Shown piece by piece: positions 54,157 through 62,462 of a stretch of 64,000 nucleotides of DNA; positions within the stretch are counted from its first letter, which is position 1; the number at the start of each line of letters is the position of its first letter. The notes beneath the pieces were generated by a model. That model was not told the DNA's origin. It did no database searches and saw nothing but the letters and a program-made list of their open reading frames with translations. Made by a program: the position numbers and the translations under genes. Source of the stretch: Pelotomaculum_C sp050950345 (GTDB taxonomy: Bacteria; Bacillota; Desulfotomaculia; Desulfotomaculales; Pelotomaculaceae); contig JBMNHK010000001.1 of NCBI GenBank assembly GCA_050950345.1, positions 7,791-71,790 of the forward strand. Direction: 5' to 3'.

Positions 54157-55725
54157 TCACAGACCAGACATATTGACTTCTTTGGTTTTTGACTCTTCAC
54201 GTTTCTTGATAATAGTATCTATTCTTAAAATCGCCTCAGCTACCTCACCGGCAGCTTTGAGAGCGTATATTTTCACCTCGGCCGGATCCACAACACCTAT
54301 ATCGAGCATATCGGCTACCTCTCCACTGTCGCAGTCGACAGCCAGGGAAATCTTTCCTGTCCCGGCCTGGGCTGCAATAACATCGCCCAGTTTTTCCAGG
54401 GGATTGAACCCGGCATTGGCAACAATCTGAGACATGGGGCGTTTTAACGCTTCCACCACACAGTCCACACCATAAGCCGCCATGCCGCGGATCCCATCAC
54501 GCACTTGTTCAACTTCCCGGGCCACAGCTAATTCCAGGGAGCCCCCTCCCGGAACAACTCCGCTCCTAACTGATAATTGTACTGCGGCAGCGGCATCTTT
54601 AGCGATACGCTCGCGCTCACCAACAACTTCTGACGTAGCAGCCCCAACAAGGACTGTGGCCATGGGTTTGCCGCCACCATCCAGAACCCAGACCTGCTCT
54701 AATTTTTCATCATTGTATACCCTGGCGGCAAAGCCAAGGTATTTTTGAATTTCATCTTCAGATTTTTTTAAACCTGTGCGTTTAATCATCCTGGCTCCGG
54801 AATGTTCGGCAGCTCGCCTCAACTCCTTGCTGGCCACTCTTTGCACCACCAAAACCCCTGCATCCGTTAAGAGCTCTTCTGCTATATCATTCACACCCCG
54901 GTCTACAAGCACCAGGCCTACACCCAGGTTGATGATTTTCTGCACGTTTTCCTTAAACTCCGCCTGCAGGTGCAAATACCGTGCGAAGCCGCTTTCAGTA
55001 CTGAGAGCCTCATCATCAAGCTCTTCTGGCTCCAGAGCGTCGTCGATAATCATTACCTTTACCTTTTCCAGCTCTCCGGGCATCTGGCGGTTCATCCGCT
55101 CTTTATTCACAATGACACCCATGAAAACCTGGTTGACAGCACCTTCTTCAGCTACTATGGTGTCCGAAAGCTTAAAAGACCGGTCTCTCAACTTATCTTC
55201 ACCGATCAGCAAAGCTGCTTCCCTGACCAGGTCGGCAATATCCTCGTGACCCCGCCCGGAAACCAGCGCTACCTGGCGAACAAAGGCATCCTGCAGGCCG
55301 TCAATCTGCCGGACTTGCTTGCTCATTGCCTCCAAGGCCTGCTTAAGTCCCACACGCATACCTTCAATTACCCGGGATACAGGGACACCTTTCATGACCT
55401 GCTCCACACCGGAAGCTACCAGGGCACTGGCCATTACCGTGGCTGTTGTTGTCCCGTCGCCAACCTCCTCCTGTTGGGCTTTAGCTGTGTTAATCAGCAT
55501 TCTGGCAGCAGGGTGATTGGCTTCCATCATGGTCAGGATGGTTACACCGTCATTAGTGATCACCACATCACCAAATTTATCAACCAGCATGGTATCGAGA
55601 CCCTTAGGGCCCAGGGTCCCCTCCACAGCACTGGCAATGGCGCGGATGGCATTGGAATTGGTCAGCAAAGCTGCCAACCTTTCATCAACCTCAGCACCCT
55701 GAGTTGCTTCCTTTTTTAAGCTCAA
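54157..55725 (-). CDS. Group III (archaeal thermosome-like) chaperonin
   Basis: A 522-aa ATP-driven folding machine subunit related to TCP-1/thermosome, not to GroEL. GTLGPKGLDTML (about residues 36-47), VVITNDGVTIL (54-64), HPAARMLI (71-78) and EVGDGTTTATV (87-97) match group II/III. The apical part with ELEKVKVMIIDDALEPEELDDEA fits a built-in lid, so no GroES is needed. TTG 55725 follows GAGGGGG. It sits between hrcA and grpE in the CIRCE-controlled operon, the arrangement reported for bacterial Group III chaperonins such as that of Carboxydothermus. Confidence 0.95.
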   Translation of the reverse strand: MSLKKEATQGAEVDERLAALLTNSNAIRAIASAVEGTLGPKGLDTMLVDKFGDVVITNDGVTILTMMEANHPAARMLINTAKAQQEEVGDGTTTATVMASALVASGVEQVMKGVPVSRVIEGMRVGLKQALEAMSKQVRQIDGLQDAFVRQVALVSGRGHEDIADLVREAALLIGEDKLRDRSFKLSDTIVAEEGAVNQVFMGVIVNKERMNRQMPGELEKVKVMIIDDALEPEELDDEALSTESGFARYLHLQAEFKENVQKIINLGVGLVLVDRGVNDIAEELLTDAGVLVVQRVASKELRRAAEHSGARMIKRTGLKKSEDEIQKYLGFAARVYNDEKLEQVWVLDGGGKPMATVLVGAATSEVVGERERIAKDAAAAVQLSVRSGVVPGGGSLELAVAREVEQVRDGIRGMAAYGVDCVVEALKRPMSQIVANAGFNPLEKLGDVIAAQAGTGKISLAVDCDSGEVADMLDIGVVDPAEVKIYALKAAGEVAEAILRIDTIIKKREESKTKEVNMSGL

Positions 55726-55738
55726 CTATGGTACCCCC

Positions 55739-56785
55739 TCACTTTCCCACACCCTTGAGCATGCGTTCCAGGGTATGTGAGAGATTTTTCGTCATAAAGT
55801 CAACCACGCTAATAACTTTGGCATATTCCATCCTTGTAGGCCCCAGCACACCAATGGTGCCAACCTTTTGACCATCTAAAGAGTAGGCAGCAGTTACCAT
55901 GCTGCACTCCTTGATATCCTTGTTTCTGATCTCTCTGCCAATACGTACGGTAACACTATCGCTTTGTTCATCATTAACCATTAGCCCGTAAAGGAGTTCC
56001 TCTTGCTCCAGGATGCCGAGCAGGGTCTTAACCTTTTCCACGTTGTGGAATTCCGGTTGGTTTAAGATATTAAATACCCCACCCAGATAAATTTTATCCT
56101 CGGACTTCATCGCCATGCTCTCTTCAAACAATTCCATAGCCAGATCAAGGACTTGTTTGTGTTTGGCCAGTTCGAGATAAATCTCCTTTAATATGGTGAG
56201 TCTAAGGCTTTCATTGGTCTGTCCCCGCAGCTTGGCATTCAAGATGCCGGAAATCATCTCTAGATCTTCAAAGGTCACATTTTCCGGCACATCGATCAAC
56301 CGGTGGTGCAAAGTGCCGTTATCCATAACGATAACAATCATGGCCTGGGTAGGATTCATTGCTACCAGTTGGATATACTTAAACTTGCTGACCCTCATAT
56401 TGGGGGTGACAACCATGGCTGTATAATGGGTTATCTGAGAAAGAAGTTGACCGGTTTTTTGTATGATCTGACCAATATCTTGAACTTTCCTGGCAAATTC
56501 ACTGCGGATTAGTTTTTCCTCATCATCTGTTAAGTAGTAATCCTTCATCAAATAATCCACATAATAGCGGTAGCCTTGCTCGGATGGCACCCGCCCGGCG
56601 GAAGTATGTGGTTGTTCAATATAACCAAGCTCTTCCAAATCAGCCATTTCATTGCGTATGGTTGCAGGGCTGACGCCGAGATTAAATTTTTTTGCGATGG
56701 TACGGGAGCCTACGGGTTCAGCGGTTTCAATATAATCCTGAATGATAGCCAGCAGCACTTTTTGCTTCCGTTCATTCATTTTCAT
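55739..56785 (-). CDS. hrcA: heat-inducible repressor HrcA
   Basis: A 348-aa repressor of CIRCE-controlled chaperone operons. The N-terminal winged HTH (about 5-75) has VGSRTIAKKFNLGVSPATIRNEMADLEELGYI. A GAF-like dimerisation region and the C-terminal GTIGVLGPTRMEYAKVI follow. First gene of its operon and presumably autoregulated through the CIRCE 17 bp upstream. Confidence 0.97.
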   Translation of the reverse strand: MKMNERKQKVLLAIIQDYIETAEPVGSRTIAKKFNLGVSPATIRNEMADLEELGYIEQPHTSAGRVPSEQGYRYYVDYLMKDYYLTDDEEKLIRSEFARKVQDIGQIIQKTGQLLSQITHYTAMVVTPNMRVSKFKYIQLVAMNPTQAMIVIVMDNGTLHHRLIDVPENVTFEDLEMISGILNAKLRGQTNESLRLTILKEIYLELAKHKQVLDLAMELFEESMAMKSEDKIYLGGVFNILNQPEFHNVEKVKTLLGILEQEELLYGLMVNDEQSDSVTVRIGREIRNKDIKECSMVTAAYSLDGQKVGTIGVLGPTRMEYAKVISVVDFMTKNLSHTLERMLKGVGK

Positions 56786-56801
56786 AAATTCGCCCCCTTT
56801 G

Positions 56802-56828
56802 TTAGCACTCTATCCAAATGAGTGCTAA
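56802..56828. promoter_or_regulatory. CIRCE element (HrcA operator)
   Basis: Perfect TTAGCACTC-N9-GAGTGCTAA. It lies between the promoter and the hrcA start and controls hrcA–chaperonin–grpE–dnaK–dnaJ. Confidence 0.98.
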
Positions 56829-56842
56829 ATCCCGATAAATAA

Positions 56843-56871
56843 AAAATAGCACCATATCTATCTAATGTCAA
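56843..56871 (-). promoter_or_regulatory. heat-shock operon promoter
   Basis: Perfect TTGACA (56866-56871), a 17-bp spacer and TATTTT (56843-56848) on the minus strand, directly upstream of CIRCE. This is a sigma-A promoter repressed by HrcA. Confidence 0.85.
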
Positions 56872-56931
56872 GGAATATAGCATAATAAACTGCAAGAAAT
56901 GCTCCACCCGTTTAACAAAGAGACCTTTTAT

Positions 56932-58068
56932 TTAAATAAACTCCATAAAAACCCGGTTAGCCACCGGCAAACCCTGTTTTGTCAATCTGAGATAGCCACC
57001 ATCAAGCATTACAAGCCCCTGGGAGGTAAGCTTCTTAATCTGAGAGTGATATGCTTCTTCCAGGCTAATATGAAAGCGCTCCCGAAAACCAGCAAGGTTG
57101 ACGCCTTTCGTGAGACGCAGCCCCAGGAATACAGTCTCTGACATTTGCTCCTCTATTGTCAGCGCTTCCCGCTGCGCCGGCAGGGCTTTAGCCTGCCCAA
57201 TCCTTTGGCAATAATCGGCAAGACTATTCTCGTTGGCATATCGTTCACCACAAATATAGGAATGGGCGGCAGGGCCCAAACCAAGATAAGGGCCATTCAG
57301 CCAGTAAACCAGATTGTGGACGCATTCATAACCTGGTTTGGCAAAATTTGAGATTTCGTAATGACTATAGCCACTCCTGGTTAAGGTGTCAATAATCTCC
57401 CGGTACATAGCCAAATCCACATCTTCCGGACAGGCCTTTATGGCGCCCTGTTTAATCGCCTGCTCCAGCGGCGTGCCCTCCTCCAGCTGCAAGCCATAAG
57501 CCGAAATATGCTCCGGCGCCAATTCCAGCACCCTTTGGAGGGTATTCTGCCACGCTGCCAAGGATTGACCTGGGATGCCGTAAATCAGATCTATATTAAT
57601 ATTATGAAATCCGGCCCGCCGTGCCATGAGCACAGCCTCAACCGCCTGGGCTGCATCATGAATGCGGCCAAGAGTTTTTAGCAAACCGTCTTCAAAAGAC
57701 TGCACACCTAGACTAAGCCGGTTAACACCTGCCCGCCTTAAGCTGGCCAGCCCTGCAGTGGATATGGTGCCGGGGTTGGCTTCAACGGTGATTTCACAGG
57801 CCTCTGTCAGAGAAAAATGAGCCTTGACCCAATTAATAACTTCATTTATCTCTGCAGCAGACAGACAGGTAGGGGTCCCCCCACCAAAAAACAGGGTGGA
57901 TATTTCTACATCTTCTTGATGAAGCAAAGACCCGTATAACTGGATTTCTTGCTTAAGCCCGGTAAGATATTTCTGAGCAGCGTCGGCTGTATAGGGGTAA
58001 GAGGTGAAATCACAATAGCGGCACTTACGAATACAAAAAGGCACGTGGATATATAGACTTAAACGCAT
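56932..58068 (-). CDS. hemW: radical SAM heme chaperone HemW (HemN-like)
   Basis: A 378-aa protein. IHVPFCIRKCRYCDF carries the radical SAM Cys-x3-Cys-x2-Cys, FFGGGTPT is motif II, and LGVQSFEDGLLKTLGRIHD and IDLIYGIPGQSL follow. The C-terminal HemN domain ends VFLGLRLTKGVNL. ATG 58068 has GGAGGG 5 nt upstream; the longer frame from 58101 has no site. Members insert heme into targets rather than acting as coproporphyrinogen dehydrogenase. Before hrcA as in Bacillus. Confidence 0.93.
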   Translation of the reverse strand: MRLSLYIHVPFCIRKCRYCDFTSYPYTADAAQKYLTGLKQEIQLYGSLLHQEDVEISTLFFGGGTPTCLSAAEINEVINWVKAHFSLTEACEITVEANPGTISTAGLASLRRAGVNRLSLGVQSFEDGLLKTLGRIHDAAQAVEAVLMARRAGFHNINIDLIYGIPGQSLAAWQNTLQRVLELAPEHISAYGLQLEEGTPLEQAIKQGAIKACPEDVDLAMYREIIDTLTRSGYSHYEISNFAKPGYECVHNLVYWLNGPYLGLGPAAHSYICGERYANENSLADYCQRIGQAKALPAQREALTIEEQMSETVFLGLRLTKGVNLAGFRERFHISLEEAYHSQIKKLTSQGLVMLDGGYLRLTKQGLPVANRVFMEFI

Positions 58069-58168
58069 GTGTCCCTCCGGCGCAGCAAAGCGCTCTTGCA
58101 AGGTTGACGGTGGTGTTGACTTTTAATGAAGCTTTACAACCGGACAGGTAGCCGGCATTAGAGGAAAT

Positions 58169-59974
58169 TTAATCACCGACACTTAAGACCGCCATGAAAG
58201 CTTCCTGGGGGATTTCCACATTGCCGACCTGCTTCATTCTCTTTTTACCCTCTTTTTGCTTCTCCAAGAGCTTACGCTTACGGCTAATATCGCCGCCGTA
58301 GCATTTAGCCAATACATCCTTGCGCATTGCCTTCACAGTCTCTCTGGCGATGATCTTGGTGCCAATGGAAGCCTGTATCGGGATCTCAAAAAGCTGACGG
58401 GGAATCAGACCGCGCAGTTTCTCCACAAAGGCACGTCCGCGTTGGTAAGCTTTGTCCCGGTGGACGATAACGGAAAGGGCATCAAGGACTTCTCCCGCAA
58501 TCATGATATCCAGCCTTACCAACTTGGATTCCCTATAGCCGGCCACTTCATAATCCAGTGAGGCATAGCCCCGGGAGCGGGATTTTAACTGATCAAAGAA
58601 ATCAAATATAATTTCACTGAGAGGCAAATCATAGGTCAGCATCACACGGCTGATGCTGATATATTCCATATTGACGAATACCCCCCGGCGTTCCTGACAG
58701 AGCTCCATCACCGCTCCCACATAGTCCTTGGGCACCATAATTATCGCCTTTACAAAGGGTTCTTCAATAAATGCGATCTTACCTACAGGCGGTAGTTTGC
58801 TGGGATTCTCTATTTCCAGGACAGTGTTGTCCGTCAAAGTAACATGATATACTACGTTGGGAGCTGTTGTGAGCAAATTTAAATTATACTCGCGCTCCAA
58901 CCTTTCCTGGACAATTTCCATATGCAATAGTCCAAGGAAACCGCATCGAAACCCAAAGCCAAGGGCTTCCGAAGTTTCAGGGACATATACAAGGGAAGCG
59001 TCGTTAAGCTTTAGTTTTTCCAGGGCATCCCGCAGATCCTCGTAATCAACCGTATCCACAGGATAGAGCCCGCAATAAACCATGGGGGTGACCTTCCGGT
59101 AACCAGGTAAAGCTTCCACAGCCGGGCGCTTTGCTTCAGTGATCGTGTCGCCCACCTGACAGTCCTTGACGTTCTTAATACTGGCTGCAATAAAACCAAC
59201 TTCACCGGTATGCAATTCATCTATAGAAACCGGTGTAGGACGAAATACTCCGACCTCGTTTACTTCAAACTCCTTGCCAGTTTCCATCATCTTAATCATA
59301 CTGCCATTGGCTACCTTGCCGTCAACCACCCTGACGTACGCTATGACACCTTTGTAGGCGTCATAATGAGAATCAAAGATCAGCGCTCTGAGAGGCGCAT
59401 CTTCCCTGCCTTCAGGGGGTGGGATCTTGGTTACAATCTGTTCCAGAATTTCTTCAATCCCGATACCGCTTTTGGCAGAAGCCATGATTGCATCAGTTGT
59501 ATCAAGGCCGATGATATCCTCAATTTCCTGTTTGACCCGCTCCGGTTCTGCGCTGGGCAGGTCTATTTTATTGATTACCGGGATGATTTCCAGGTCGTGC
59601 TCCAGGGCCAGGTAAACATTGGCCAGGGTTTGTGCCTCAATGCCTTGAACCGCGTCAACCACCAGCAAAGCCCCTTCACAGGCAGCCAGACTGCGGGATA
59701 CTTCATAGGAAAAATCAACATGGCCCGGTGTATCAATCAAGTTCAACTGGTATTCCTGTCCATCTTTAGCCTTATAATTCAGGCGTACAGCCTGCATCTT
59801 AATTGTAATCCCGCGTTCACGTTCCAGGTCCATTTTATCCAGGACCTGCTTTGTCATTTCACGGCTGCTCAGTGCGCCGGTATACTCTAATAAACGATCA
59901 GCCAGCGTCGATTTGCCATGATCAATATGGGCAATTATGCAAAAGTTACGAATTTTTTCTTTTTCCCACGCCAT
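58169..59974 (-). CDS. lepA: elongation factor 4 (LepA), ribosome-associated GTPase
   Basis: A 601-aa translational GTPase. AHIDHGKSTLADRLL is G1, RERGITIKMQAVRL G2, DTPGHVDF G3, NKIDLPSAEPERV G4. The C-terminal LepA-specific domain ends AKCYGGDISRKRKLLEKQKEGKKRMKQVGNVEIPQEAF. Normal length and intact. Confidence 0.98.
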   Translation of the reverse strand: MAWEKEKIRNFCIIAHIDHGKSTLADRLLEYTGALSSREMTKQVLDKMDLERERGITIKMQAVRLNYKAKDGQEYQLNLIDTPGHVDFSYEVSRSLAACEGALLVVDAVQGIEAQTLANVYLALEHDLEIIPVINKIDLPSAEPERVKQEIEDIIGLDTTDAIMASAKSGIGIEEILEQIVTKIPPPEGREDAPLRALIFDSHYDAYKGVIAYVRVVDGKVANGSMIKMMETGKEFEVNEVGVFRPTPVSIDELHTGEVGFIAASIKNVKDCQVGDTITEAKRPAVEALPGYRKVTPMVYCGLYPVDTVDYEDLRDALEKLKLNDASLVYVPETSEALGFGFRCGFLGLLHMEIVQERLEREYNLNLLTTAPNVVYHVTLTDNTVLEIENPSKLPPVGKIAFIEEPFVKAIIMVPKDYVGAVMELCQERRGVFVNMEYISISRVMLTYDLPLSEIIFDFFDQLKSRSRGYASLDYEVAGYRESKLVRLDIMIAGEVLDALSVIVHRDKAYQRGRAFVEKLRGLIPRQLFEIPIQASIGTKIIARETVKAMRKDVLAKCYGGDISRKRKLLEKQKEGKKRMKQVGNVEIPQEAFMAVLSVGD

Positions 59975-60014
59975 TTTGGGGTACTCCTCCTCATTTCCAA
60001 AAAACAGCTATATC

Positions 60015-60043
60015 ATTATAACACCCCAAGTAAAGCGTAGCAA
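60015..60043 (-). promoter_or_regulatory. likely lepA promoter
   Basis: TTGCTA (60038-60043), a 17-bp spacer and TATAAT (60015-60020) on the minus strand, 41 bp upstream of the lepA ATG. Confidence 0.6.
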
Positions 60044-60102
60044 TTAGCAACCTCACGTTGCTGTTTTTTGCCCCGGTTCATCGACTCAACAGCTTTAGCC
60101 AT

Positions 60103-60474
60103 TCATTGAGACTTAGGTACTACTTGTTGTATGCAATCACTAAAGATGAAGTTATTTATTTGTGTGATGAACAATTCTCCTTTATCCCTGATCTTAACCA
60201 CATAATACTTCAACAACTGCCTGCTTTGCTCAACCATATTGGTTAAACTTTTATGGTCCGGCGGACATAACCATATGTTTTCCCCGAATATTTCAATTGT
60301 CCAACCGGCTTCTTCGATGTTGAGGCTAAATGCTGTTATATGGGCAGGGTAGACCATTGAGTTGAATTGTTCCAGGACGATCATGGAACCCAGCAACACG
60401 ATGATCATGAAAACAAATACGGCAAGCAAATATTTTGTTCCTCGCACAGTTTTGCTCCTATTCACCAGAAACAC
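60103..60474 (-). CDS. hypothetical membrane-anchored protein
   Basis: A 123-aa protein not recognised. A short basic N-terminus precedes one strong membrane helix (about 14-34: YLLAVFVFMIIVLLGSMIVL). The rest is a ~85-residue soluble domain with alternating charge. No known motif was seen. It lies between spoIIP and lepA, where B. subtilis has no gene; an outer-face sporulation or envelope protein is possible. Confidence 0.55.
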   Translation of the reverse strand: MFLVNRSKTVRGTKYLLAVFVFMIIVLLGSMIVLEQFNSMVYPAHITAFSLNIEEAGWTIEIFGENIWLCPPDHKSLTNMVEQSRQLLKYYVVKIRDKGELFITQINNFIFSDCIQQVVPKSQ

Positions 60475-60542
60475 AAAATAAATATACTAGATCGTTTTCT
60501 AGTATTATTGGCCAAAATGGTTGCCGGATATACCCTGCAAAT

Positions 60543-61595
60543 TCAATTCCCCAGCTCACTCAGCTCATTACCAATTTCTAGCGCCAAAACGCGGGCCAGC
60601 AACCTGGCGGAACGAACCGCTTCCTCAGTGGAGTTTTCAGTTGTGCCGACTTCAACCAACAGGGCTTGCGGATGTACGGATTGGTTGTAAACCCCATCGT
60701 ATACCCTGACACCCTGGGATAGGCCCGGATACAACGCATTGAGGCGATCAGAGATTTTTAGAGCAAAAGCATAGTTCTGCTGCCAGTTAGGGAAGGGACG
60801 CCTTTTGTCTGAGCCCACAATAAAAAGTAACGGCGCCACTTCCTGACCATTTATGTTAACAATGCTCTGTTCTCTGGTTTTACCGGCATCCCGGTGAATG
60901 TCCAGGAGCACTCTGGTCCCCGGGTTGTTCTCCAATAACTCAGCCGCTGTCCTGGCCGCTTCCAGGTAGGAACTGTTGTAATCAGCATCATTAATTCGCT
61001 CCGATCTGGCGGTCTTAATACCATACTTGCTTTCCAACTCTTCCTGAAGAGCTGCGGCGACTGTTACAACGCCACCTTTCTTTCCGTCAAGGCGCTCTAC
61101 CCCATCGGTCAAACTGTAGGTCTCACCGGTATGAGTATTGTAAATTGCCACCAGACATTCATCAGACAACATATTTATTGGCCGGGATGAAGCGACAGGC
61201 TGAATCGTTACTTTTTCAACAGGCCCAGCAAGCTTTGCCAGCACAGGCATTTCCGACTGTAAAACACCGGCGGGCTCCAGCAGGTTAACCCTGGAGACAG
61301 TTCCCGCCCAATCTAAAACAAGTTCACGTGGTGTCATATAGCCTAAATCGCTTTCATAAACATGTCTATTTAAGATCGGCATGCCGGTTTTAATTATTGT
61401 AACAGGATCCCCATAGAGTTCCTGGCCACATTGAGCAGCAACAGCGAAGATCTGAACAGCAGCAGGTTGGGCAGACAATTGTGGATACACTTTAAAAACA
61501 AGAAAAACAATTAAACAGCCGGCCAGAAAAATCATCATCTGGCCCATTATATCAAAGCGCTTACCTTTACACCTGGGCGTGGCGGCAGGATACAC
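60543..61595 (-). CDS. spoIIP: stage II sporulation protein P
   Basis: A 350-aa cell-wall hydrolase (amidase and endopeptidase) that with SpoIID and SpoIIM drives engulfment. One N-terminal helix (about 18-37) anchors it. The catalytic domain has VAIYNTHTGETY, LLDIHRDAGKT, FIVGSDK and LLVEVGTTENSTEEA, with the His and Glu zinc ligands. gpr, which precedes spoIIP in B. subtilis, is not present in the window. Confidence 0.93.
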   Translation of the reverse strand: MYPAATPRCKGKRFDIMGQMMIFLAGCLIVFLVFKVYPQLSAQPAAVQIFAVAAQCGQELYGDPVTIIKTGMPILNRHVYESDLGYMTPRELVLDWAGTVSRVNLLEPAGVLQSEMPVLAKLAGPVEKVTIQPVASSRPINMLSDECLVAIYNTHTGETYSLTDGVERLDGKKGGVVTVAAALQEELESKYGIKTARSERINDADYNSSYLEAARTAAELLENNPGTRVLLDIHRDAGKTREQSIVNINGQEVAPLLFIVGSDKRRPFPNWQQNYAFALKISDRLNALYPGLSQGVRVYDGVYNQSVHPQALLVEVGTTENSTEEAVRSARLLARVLALEIGNELSELGN

Positions 61596-61665
61596 AAAAA
61601 CCCCTCCTTTCGGGCTTGTTCCTAAATTTTATGCCCGGCAGGAAGGGTTTATGTGGAAATATCCG

Positions 61666-62013
61666 TCAGCGCAGGACGGTTGGGACAAAGGCATCAATAA
61701 GTCCGATTATAAATGCCGAAATCAGTGCGCCAACAAGGGATACACTGAGCAGGCTTGGAATAATAAATTGTGCCAGATAAATTACTACTGCGGCAGCAAT
61801 AAACCCAACCAGGCCCCTGCTTTGGGGCGTAACACGTTCACCCAGCAGAGCTTCCGCAATGTATCCCAGCACCGCGATCACAAGGGCGGCAATAAGAGCG
61901 CCAACCAATCCCCCTCTCAATACAAAGCCGGGTGAAAGCCAGCTAACTACAATAAGTACGAGTGCTGAAACAATAAACCGGATAACCAGCCCTAGCCATT
62001 GCATAAATATCAC
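61666..62013 (-). CDS. phage_holin_4_2/YvlD-type small membrane protein
   Basis: A 115-aa protein of three to four hydrophobic helices separated by short loops (GLVGALIAALVIAVLGYIAEALLG and SLVGALISAFIIGLIDAFVP are typical). The family is called holin-like, but most members are chromosomal membrane proteins of unknown role. No phage genes are near. The second Met, at 62004 (MQWLGLV), is an alternative start. Confidence 0.75.
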   Translation of the reverse strand: MIFMQWLGLVIRFIVSALVLIVVSWLSPGFVLRGGLVGALIAALVIAVLGYIAEALLGERVTPQSRGLVGFIAAAVVIYLAQFIIPSLLSVSLVGALISAFIIGLIDAFVPTVLR

Positions 62014-62074
62014 CTCCTGTCTTAGGCTCTAGAAATAGCTTTGACCAAAAAAGGTAAGTATATACTGCTGACTC

Positions 62075-62103
62075 TTGCAATTGTTTTTTGCACATGGTAA
62101 AAT
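62075..62103 (+). promoter_or_regulatory. rpsT promoter
   Basis: TTGCAA (62075-62080), a 17-bp spacer and TAAAAT (62098-62103), 28 bp before the ATG. Confidence 0.7.
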
Positions 62104-62130
62104 GATTGCCGTTGGGAGGTGAGAATAGCT

Positions 62131-62397
62131 ATGCCAAACATAAAATCGTCAACTAAACGGGTTGAAGTTACCCGCATCAGAACATTACGCAACGCAAGAA
62201 TTAAGTCGGCTCTAAAAACCAGCATCAGAAGGTTTGAGGAAGCCCTTAAAACATCGGATCGCGATGGTGCCAATCTTAAGCTTCGCAGTGCGCTGCGTTC
62301 CCTTGATAAAGCCGTGACTAAAGGCGTTTTACATAAAAATGCTGCAGCCCGGAAAAAATCTCGCCTGACCAAACGTTTCAATAAAATTACAGGTTAA
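62131..62397 (+). CDS. rpsT: 30S ribosomal protein S20
   Basis: An 88-aa basic protein that binds the 5' domain of 16S rRNA. ATG 62131 has GGGAGGTGAG 7 nt upstream. MPNIKSSTKRVEVTRIRTLRNARIKS and the C-terminal HKNAAARKKSRLTKRFNKI are characteristic. It is on the plus strand opposite its neighbours, as in Bacillus. Confidence 0.97.
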   Translation: MPNIKSSTKRVEVTRIRTLRNARIKSALKTSIRRFEEALKTSDRDGANLKLRSALRSLDKAVTKGVLHKNAAARKKSRLTKRFNKITG

Positions 62398-62402
62398 TCA
62401 CC

Positions 62403-62435
62403 AAAACCACCCGTAATAAATGGGGTGGTTTTTTT
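62403..62435 (+). terminator. rpsT terminator
   Basis: AAAACCACCC and GGGGTGGTTTT form a stem followed by a T7 run directly after rpsT. Confidence 0.9.
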
Positions 62436-62462
62436 GATGGTGCTTTTTATTGTGTCTTGCGG

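Noticed and set aside
54970..55719. 249-aa plus-strand frame opposite the chaperonin gene
   Set aside because: Antisense to strongly conserved motifs; no recognisable domain or start signal.
61666..62013. Holin-like gene as a sign of prophage
   Set aside because: No phage genes nearby; the family is mostly ordinary chromosomal membrane proteins.
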